From contig NW_006920410.1 in assembly GCF_000344685.1 (NCBI RefSeq), positions 3,493,081 through 3,557,080 of the forward strand: DNA of 64,000 bases. The letters run 5' to 3'. The stretch is from Gloeophyllum trabeum ATCC 11539. Lineage: Eukaryota > Basidiomycota > Agaricomycetes > Gloeophyllales > Gloeophyllaceae. Positions 58,293 to 64,000 of this stretch are shown one piece after another. Each line of letters begins with the position of its first letter. Within the stretch, counting starts at the first letter, position 1. Position numbers and translations under genes: made by a program. The notes beneath the pieces are model-generated. The model was given only the letters and a program-made list of their open reading frames with translations. It searched no databases and was not told the origin of the DNA.

Positions 58293-58553
58293 TCGTGGGC
58301 GTTTATGCCAGGATCGTATTGGCCAATCTGCGGAAGCAATCATCATAGAGCTTTGGGATCAAGGCCTCTGATTGGCCTGTTCCAATAGTGGTTCATTCTG
58401 TCTGCTCGCTCGCCTTATAAGGTGATTCTCTACTTGTACTTGACTTTTCCCTTTTCCCCACTTCGTGCTAAATCATACGCTGTGTTCTACGTTCTGCTAC
58501 GTGTCTTAAGTCTCAACAACGTCTCCGGCTAGTGAGGCCTTTGCGGCCTTCCA
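58288..58553 (+). repeat. 3' LTR of the gypsy element (266 bp)
   Basis: Same order as the 5' LTR, TGTAATCGTGGGCG ... GCGGCCTTCCA, with AAGGTGATTC where the 5' copy has AAGGCGGCGATTC (3-bp indel). Confidence 0.9.
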
Positions 58554-59984
58554 TGTGGTAAGGTACAGAAAGGGGGAGTGTACCGTATGCTTTAGGTATC
58601 GGGTCTGTAGAATAAGCAAATTAACTGGAGTATAACCAAATCGGGAAGTGCGACCAAAAGGAAATTACTAGCGTCAGTCAATGAAGTTGAATCCCTTGCA
58701 GACGGGGGATTAAGAAAGTTAATGTGTGATTTGCACATGAATTTCACCTACTAATTTTGGTAGAATGACTTCATTGAGCAATCATGTGAGATAATGTTGT
58801 GACATAGTGTGACAGACCTCTGTCTCCTGCGATGGTGCTCACGGCTACTGCTGAACATCTCTTGCTACACCTCAGCGACGGATAACTACCATGCTCTCCA
58901 GACTTTGACTGACCTCTGCGCGAGGTTGGGCACCCATTGGAGATGGACTTAATAAAGTACTATAATCTGAATGCTTAGAATTCTTTGGTTGCTCTTGTAG
59001 TGTCCTGTAAGATGCACGTGACATGCACACCTTAACTTTGACCACGGTTAAGGTTAAAATGGTCAAGCCCCGGGCAACGAGGCTTAACCCCGGTTTAACC
59101 AGGGTTAAGCCCATCACTGTTCGGGTGGGTATTTCTGACATTCATGGGGTGAGCTATTTGTAAGCCAACATCCACATATGGTAACCTTAATATCTATATA
59201 TGGTAAGTATGCACATGCTTGGCCAATTCTGAGCAGGTCAAATTTATAACTCCTTCAATTTTGGGTATTCCAGAAATCCCTCTGGTGAAAATGATCTCAT
59301 CATCAAATGGGGCATTTTTACCAGAGGAATAAGAAAACCGTGGAAATATGGATTACCTATAGTCGCTATTCAAAAGTAGCGGCAACTAAGTGTCACACAC
59401 CATAAGGTGACCTACATAGTCCTGAGGTTGTGAGAAACACCACTGGCGACATGAGATCAATGTTTTGACATAGCCTCCGAGCTATGCCTGAGTCACGTCG
59501 CTACAGTCATGCTGTGATGTTTGAGCAACATTGGGCCTTGCACATCTAGCTTGCGTCCATTCCACCTCTATCCATTGTGCATGGAGTCCTGCGCAAAATG
59601 CTGGTCCCTGTGATCCCAATGCGGGAGGCCTGGCGTGATGTGACACAACACAATTGCAACACCAGACGATGTGACGTGACACAATGAGTACAGCATCCCC
59701 AAATCTGAATCCCTTCATGCAGCACTGCCAGCCATGGAAGACTCCCAAGACAAATACACACCCACTCAGGTATACAATGACTATCCTGGTGTGTCTCCAC
59801 TCGCGTACGAGAGACTGCATCACTTGGCAGGCAATACCTGTGGGCTTCTGTGAAAGGGATACCCATACTCACGAAACTATATTCAAATCTGCTTTAATCA
59901 TCATACTTCCCATTATAGATTTATATTTGCTTTATTCTGATATTTTAGGGATTTGGTACCTAAAACATATGGACTATTAGCTAG

Positions 59985-60143
59985 CTGTATATAAGGATCA
60001 TTCTACTTGTACGTAGGGTAGAGATTTATGCTTCACCCTCAGGAATTGAGACTTGTTCTGGTTCTTGTGCGCATGAATCCTAAGTTTCTCTTTTCACGTG
60101 GACTTACTGTGTAGTAAGGCTACACCTAAGTCTTACACTTTTT
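59985..60143 (+). repeat. LTR-like fragment, right copy (inverted relative to 52865)
   Basis: Contains TATATAAGG (a TATA-like box) near 59990 and ends CTAAGTCTTACA. It is the reverse complement, with substitutions, of the 52865..53015 sequence. Homology may extend left to about 59890. Confidence 0.5.
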
Positions 60144-60485
60144 GAACCTTACCTCTACTCTCATCTGAGCTTTCGACTCTGTTACTGGCGACAACCCCAG
60201 CCTGATCAACCATGGACTGCCAGTTTCAAATCTGCAATGCTGACACTTAGCAGTATCGCATACAACCTCACTAGTGAATCCCCAGTGTCAAGCAACGATG
60301 TGGCTGGGGATATGTTCAAGGATGCCGTAGAAGGCGTCTTGAATGTCATGGGCCTTCTGGGCACTCAACAAGGTGCATAGTCAGATACACCTCTGTCCTC
60401 ATTGATGTCTTCTTCTTCAGCGACTGTTAAGTCACCCAACATAAATACAGGTTTTTTGGATGATCATTCCTGCGGATGGCATCAA

Positions 60486-60655
60486 CCACTCCCGTGCAAC
60501 GACGGATGTCAAGTCGAGATAGAGTGACCTCTCCCATGCAACTGCAGATGTCGGTTCAAGGCAAAATGACCGCTCCTGTGCGCAAGACAGCATGGATGTC
60601 GAGTAGACGACTGCTCCCATGTTAACACAGATGTCAAGTTGATGCAAAGTGCACA
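60486..60655 (+). repeat. 42-bp tandem repeat, about four degenerate units
   Basis: Units start at about 60487, 60530, 60572 and 60613. Each has CTCC(C/T)(A/G)TG..., then (A/C/G)GATGTC(A/G)(A/G)(G/T)T, then a purine-rich end (..AGTG/..AATG). The third unit is 41 bp. Confidence 0.6.
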
Positions 60656-61137
60656 TGGTGCTGACACTGTCTCGCAGATTGCCAAACACATTGAGACGAG
60701 CTTATCACTTGCCCAAGATGTGGCCGACATAATGCAAGATGGCTTCAAGCATCCCAAACACTCATCGAAAGGCAGTTTTACTACGTCCACTCCTGTTGCT
60801 AGTAATGCTAGCTATTTTAATGATTGGTTTGAAAACATGGGTCCAAATGCTGCCACTTGAAGTGTTCGTATGAATTTTCCTCAGGCGGATGATGGTAACT
60901 TGGGGGAGCTCCCTGATGACTGGCATGAAGATAGACAGTCTGTAGCCAGTCTGAGTCCTTCACTTGTAGATGAAGTGACTTTGTGAAGAAACTCATGAAA
61001 GGATTAAGTTCATCCTGATACTAGAGAAGTGATTGCCTGCCATGCTGAAATGCTGAAAGCTATCCCTATTACAAGCATGGCAACAATCTTACCATCTATA
61101 AGTGATGAGGTGTCCAATGGAAAGGTCAATCCAGACC

Positions 61138-62092
61138 AAACAGGTTTTCACATTTTCCCACATCAATACTTGATTTCATGATATGCCCTTCTGGGATTGG
61201 GGTCACCCCATATGTGGCTACAGGTTTACTTAGGAGCCCGAAAGATTCCAACCAGACACTAGCCAGCTATCACTTTTGGCTTGTACCCCTCCTGCAGCCT
61301 CACCCCCAGTGCAGCATGATACTGGAAAGCAAGTGGGATGCCCGGGACAAGATGTATGATTGAAGGGGCATGTCTACTGAGGTGTTTGCCACAGCTTGTG
61401 GGAAGATATCATGTGTATTCATTGCAAGGTGGAAACATGTTGGTGTTTTTGTTGAACTAGGCGCTGACTTAGCTGCCAGGTTCTACAACGTACCAGAACA
61501 TACTGGAACCCTCTGGAATAATCTGGTATATTCCATTATTGTACAAGGGCACAGAGCTCATGTGGGTCAGTGACATCATAGGTGGAGCTCAGTAGGATTA
61601 TAGATATTCCACGTAGCTTAGTCAGCCTATGGGCCACAGTGTATATAAACCCTGCAGCTCTGCTGCCTAATGACAAGGGTCGTTCATACGAGCTTTACCA
61701 GTAGCTACAGCATCCACTCAATACAGGTGAGTTGTGTAGGGCGCACTGTGCGTGCTGCTGCCTCCATAACTCTTCATCAGTTTTGGGGTGCGGCTGAGAC
61801 TGCATTGCTATAGATCCATGTTTATTGGGCTGTGTATTACACTGATTGTTGTGAGTTGTTTGTATACTAAAGTAGACATTAGGGAGAGGGTATAGTGACT
61901 GTCGGAAGCAAAAGCGGTGGCTGGGTTGAGGCTGCAGGAGGGGTACAAGCCAAAAGTGATAGCTGGCTAGTGTCTGGTTGGAATCTTTCGGGCTCCTAAG
62001 TAAACCTGTAGCCACATATGGGGTGACCCCAATCCCAGAAGGGCATATCATGAAATCAAGTATTGATGTGGGAAAATGCGAAAAACTGTTTT
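61138..62092. repeat. inverted repeat with arms of about 170 bp
   Basis: The left arm (about 61138..61313) and right arm (about 61921..62092) are nearly perfect reverse complements; both contain CATATGTGGCTACAGGTTTA and CTGCAGCCTCA. The spacer is about 610 bp. No flanking duplication was found, so I call it a repeat and not an element. Confidence 0.75.
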
Positions 62093-62202
62093 GGAGCCGG
62101 CGGTGAAAAAACTTCCTTGTGGCCACCAAATAGTATTAGTAATGCAGATATCATTTGTAATGATCCCACACTCATACCTACAATGGTCCCAGAGAAAATC
62201 CA

Positions 62203-62418
62203 CAATCATCATACAATACCCCAACAACCCTGCACAACAGGTCTACAATACCCCCAGAATCCATGTTACAAACCTACAATGCTCCTGCAACATACCTACA
62301 ATCATGCTACAATGCCCCCACAAGTCACCCTGCAAAGCTACAATACCCCCACAATCCTCTGCAATGCCCCTACAATACCCCCACAATACCCCTACAATGC
62401 ATGATACATAGCTACAAT
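62203..62418 (+). repeat. degenerate CTACAAT/CCCCCACAAT tandem array
   Basis: Many imperfect copies of (C)CTACAAT(G/A)CCCCC(A)CAA. It abuts the left target duplication of the next element. Confidence 0.6.
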
Positions 62419-62627
62419 TGTTGAAATAATTCTAGCAAATGGAGGATGAGCGCGCTTACCCCAGGTGGTTGGTTGCGCAAAGGGCAATCGTGTATGGTAC
62501 ATTGAGCAGATACAGCAACTATATACGAGTTTCCGCATAATCATTCACCTGCTACAGCAGCCTACAGCAGCCCCATCCTATCGCACGCAAGCTTGCAAGC
62601 TCAACCGATAACCCCAAAATTCCAACA
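62419..62627 (+). repeat. left LTR of the TRIM-like element
   Basis: TGTTGAAATAATTCTAGCAA ... AAAATTCCAACA. About 80-85% similar by eye to the right LTR. Confidence 0.75.
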
Positions 62628-63267
62628 CACTCCACCGAGCGCAGCGAGCGAGTGCCTCGATGCACTCCCCATCTCGGTACACTCCCCAACATCCAGCACT
62701 CCCCGAATCCCACAAATCCTCCTCCAATCCCAGCTCCAACATCTGGTCGATAGTCCATGCTCACGAGGAGCTCCGACGGGCAACCCTTAGGTGCAAAGGT
62801 AGGCGAAAGGCATATGACGATCCCAACAGCTCTCCAATAGCTCTCCAAAAACTTCGATCCCGACCTCGACCTCAACATCGCAACTCACGTTCTTCGGTAC
62901 AGTGGGTTTCGGCCCCTACAAGGCAAGTCCCTTGACTGGATTCAGCCCCAGCGGCAATCGGATGGGTTTCAGCCCCCATTAGGCGGTTCACGGTGACAAC
63001 AAGCGTACAGTGGTGGCAACAACACGATGGCAATTCGGCGACAACGAACGGATGCAGCTTCGGCCCTGCAGGCAGATTTGGTCAGCGATGGCAGCGAGAA
63101 CATGGCGGTGGCATGGCGTAGGGTAGCATACGGTAGTTGATCGTAGCCAGCGTATTTGAGATGACGAATAGATTTGCATACGACGCGAGACCAGCAAGCG
63201 GTGGGCTTATGGCTGCCCCCAGAGCCTTGCTTGGTATTTAGACCCCGCAAGCGGGTTGATGCGATTG

Positions 63268-63475
63268 TGTTGAAATAATCCTAGCAAACGGAAGACAAGC
63301 GCACTTGCCCCAGTTGGTCAGTTGCCCGAAGGGCAATCACGTATGGTACATTGAGCAGATACAGTGGCTATATACGAGTTCTGCATAATCATTCACCCAT
63401 TACGGCCACCTACGGCGGCCCCATCCTATCGCACGCAAGCTCACAAGCTCGACCGATAATCCCAAAATTCCAACA
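63268..63475 (+). repeat. right LTR of the TRIM-like element
   Basis: TGTTGAAATAATCCTAGCAA ... AAAATTCCAACA. Confidence 0.75.
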
Positions 63476-63510
63476 ACAATATCCTAACAACACACCTATT
63501 GGAGGTAATA

Positions 63511-63590
63511 AGTGCGCTGACTGGGGATTGAACCAAAACCTCCAGGTATGCATCCCTGCTAGTGGTGGTAACCACTTTGCTATTTTGGCT
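63511..63590 (-). other. tRNA-like (Pol III A/B box) relic, possible SINE head
   Basis: On the minus strand TAGCAAAGTGGTTA resembles an A box and GGTTCAATCCC is a good B box about 45 nt downstream. The T-stem and acceptor stem do not pair properly, so a functional tRNA is unlikely. Confidence 0.3.
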
Positions 63591-63693
63591 TCCTTTACCC
63601 TGGTGACTTAGCCCCTTTAACTCTGCGCTTTTCCCTTCCATTTCCCATACTGTACAGTTGGTTCCCACGCTCCCAGAAGAGCGAAAATGCGCT

Positions 63694-63739
63694 CCTGAGT
63701 CAAGCTCTCTTCCTTAGCATTAATAGAGCTTGACTCAGG
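63694..63739. repeat. perfect 15-bp hairpin plus 55-bp-spaced direct repeat
   Basis: CCTGAGTCAAGCTCT (63694..63708) pairs exactly with AGAGCTTGACTCAGG (63725..63739) around a 16-nt loop. The loop plus right arm (31 nt from CTTCCTTAGCATTAAT) recurs at 63764..63794. Confidence 0.7.
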
Positions 63740-64000
63740 TATGTCCCTCTGTATATTTCTGTACTTCCTTAGCATTAATAGAGCTTGACTCAGGCATCTC
63801 TGTGTGTATCTGGACGCCTGCCAGCTTCCCAGTTGGACAGGTTATGAGCCCAACGCTTTAGAGGCTCCAGATCGCACTTTTTGCCCGTCCTACAGCCTCT
63901 ACAGCGCTCCTACTCGTATCAGAGCAAGATCTCAGCCTATCCAGCCCTCCATCTGCTCTCTATCGCACTTTTGTCTCCTGCGCTCTCCAGATCGTTCCTA

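Larger units (their letters stand above)
53035..58553 (+). mobile_element. Ty3/gypsy chromovirus LTR retrotransposon
   Basis: Complete LTR-to-LTR element of 5,519 bp with TG..CA ends and a perfect 5-bp target duplication TGTGG (53030..53034 and 58554..58558). It carries gag-pol with protease, reverse transcriptase, RNase H, integrase and chromodomain in the Ty3/gypsy order. The two LTRs differ by a 3-bp indel plus scattered substitutions, so the insertion is not brand new. The reading frame is broken (see the pseudogene entry). Confidence 0.92.
52783..59119. mobile_element. hAT-like TIR pair enclosing an LTR element
   Basis: The left end is CAGTGATGGGCT at 52783; the right end is its exact reverse complement finishing at 59119. 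Sub-terminal GGTTAA/TTAACC motifs are repeated on both sides. Flanking 8-mers TTTGGGTG (52775..52782) and TTCGGGTG (59120..59127) look like an 8-bp target duplication with one change, which fits hAT. No transposase frame is present outside the inner insertion. Confidence 0.6.
52624..59402. mobile_element. outer Tc1/mariner-like TIR pair enclosing nested insertions
   Basis: The left end TGGTGTGTGACACTTAGT (52624) is followed by CACCGCTACTTTG. The right end (up to 59402) is its reverse complement with TGCCGCTACTTTTG. Both ends are flanked by TA (52622-52623 and 59403-59404), as for mariner-type insertion. After removing the inner elements only about 430 bp remain, with no transposase, so it would be a non-autonomous (MITE) copy. 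Confidence 0.6.
59403..61137. other. repeat-rich stretch without a gene
   Basis: 1.7 kb with short, non-coding-looking open frames. It contains the second LTR-like copy (59985..60143) and the 42-bp tandem repeat (60486..60655). No protein family was recognised. Confidence 0.5.
62419..63475 (+). mobile_element. TRIM-like LTR retroelement without coding capacity
   Basis: 1,057 bp bounded by direct LTRs of 209 and 208 bp (62419..62627 and 63268..63475) that begin TGTTGAAATAAT and end TTCCAACA, with the short TGTTG/CAACA inverted termini. A perfect 5-bp duplication, ACAAT, flanks it (62414..62418 and 63476..63480). The 640-bp interior has no credible ORF, and I find no clear primer-binding site or polypurine tract. 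This matches the plan of a terminal-repeat retrotransposon in miniature. Confidence 0.7.

Noticed and set aside
62203..62418. CRISPR-like array
   Set aside because: Units are short, degenerate and without spacers of fixed length, and this is a eukaryotic genome; it is a simple degenerate tandem repeat.
63511..63590. Functional tRNA gene on the minus strand
   Set aside because: A and B boxes are present, but the T-stem and acceptor stem do not pair; kept only as a weak tRNA-like relic.

Overview
The window is nuclear DNA of a filamentous basidiomycete, most likely an Agaricomycete. The genes are closely packed, alternate between strands and are broken by many short (about 50-70 bp) GT-AG introns. 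The proteins are eukaryotic and fungal (Rpb1 with a C-terminal heptad domain, Cand1, Msh4, Dbf2/Sid2 kinase, Spc25, Vps27, Get2, Bni4-like). The repeats are those of mushroom genomes: a chromodomain Ty3/gypsy element, LTR fragments and TIR elements. Coordinates given for spliced genes run from start codon to stop codon, introns included.

From 1 to about 51.3 kb the window is a gene-rich housekeeping segment. In order: BCP1/BCCIP (-, cut by the window edge), an HNH-nuclease-domain protein (+), mitochondrial proline dehydrogenase PUT1 (+), cullin regulator CAND1 (-), meiotic MutS homologue MSH4 (+), an FAD-dependent oxidoreductase (+), an acetamidase-family amidase (-), a possible small protein (+), a Bni4-like PP1 regulatory protein (+), RNA polymerase II largest subunit RPB1 (-), ESCRT-0 subunit VPS27 (+), SWR1 subunit VPS72/YL1 (-), a mitochondrial ribosomal protein (+), GET2 (-), an ArfGAP (+), a leukotriene-A4-hydrolase-type M1 aminopeptidase (-), an unrecognised basic protein (-), Pol I subunit RPA12 (+), OST5 (-), YOP1 (+), an UNC93/DUF895 transporter (+), a DBF2/SID2 kinase (-) and SPC25 (+). 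Many neighbours are head to head with 45-280 bp between start codons, so shared bidirectional promoters are likely. The genes do not form a pathway cluster, and I see no secondary-metabolite or defence locus.

From 51.3 kb to the end the window is a transposon graveyard. Its core is a nested insertion. A Tc1/mariner-like TIR pair (52624..59402, TA-flanked) encloses a hAT-like TIR pair (52783..59119, 8-bp target duplication with one mismatch). That pair encloses an LTR-like fragment, which is itself interrupted by a near-complete gypsy chromovirus (53035..58553, 5-bp duplication TGTGG). Further right lie a second, inverted copy of the LTR-like fragment, a 42-bp tandem repeat, a 170-bp-arm inverted repeat and a 1.06-kb coding-free LTR element with a perfect 5-bp duplication (TRIM-like, 62419..63475).

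The most interesting signals are splicing features. The end of the RPB1 CTD is assembled from tiny exons of 9, 3, 75, 30 and 12 nt separated by introns that are all in phase 1, so every exon can be skipped in frame. The Walker A motif of MSH4 depends on an 8-nt microexon whose skipping would shift the frame. All calls rest on reading the sequence and on family knowledge; no database search or expression data was available.
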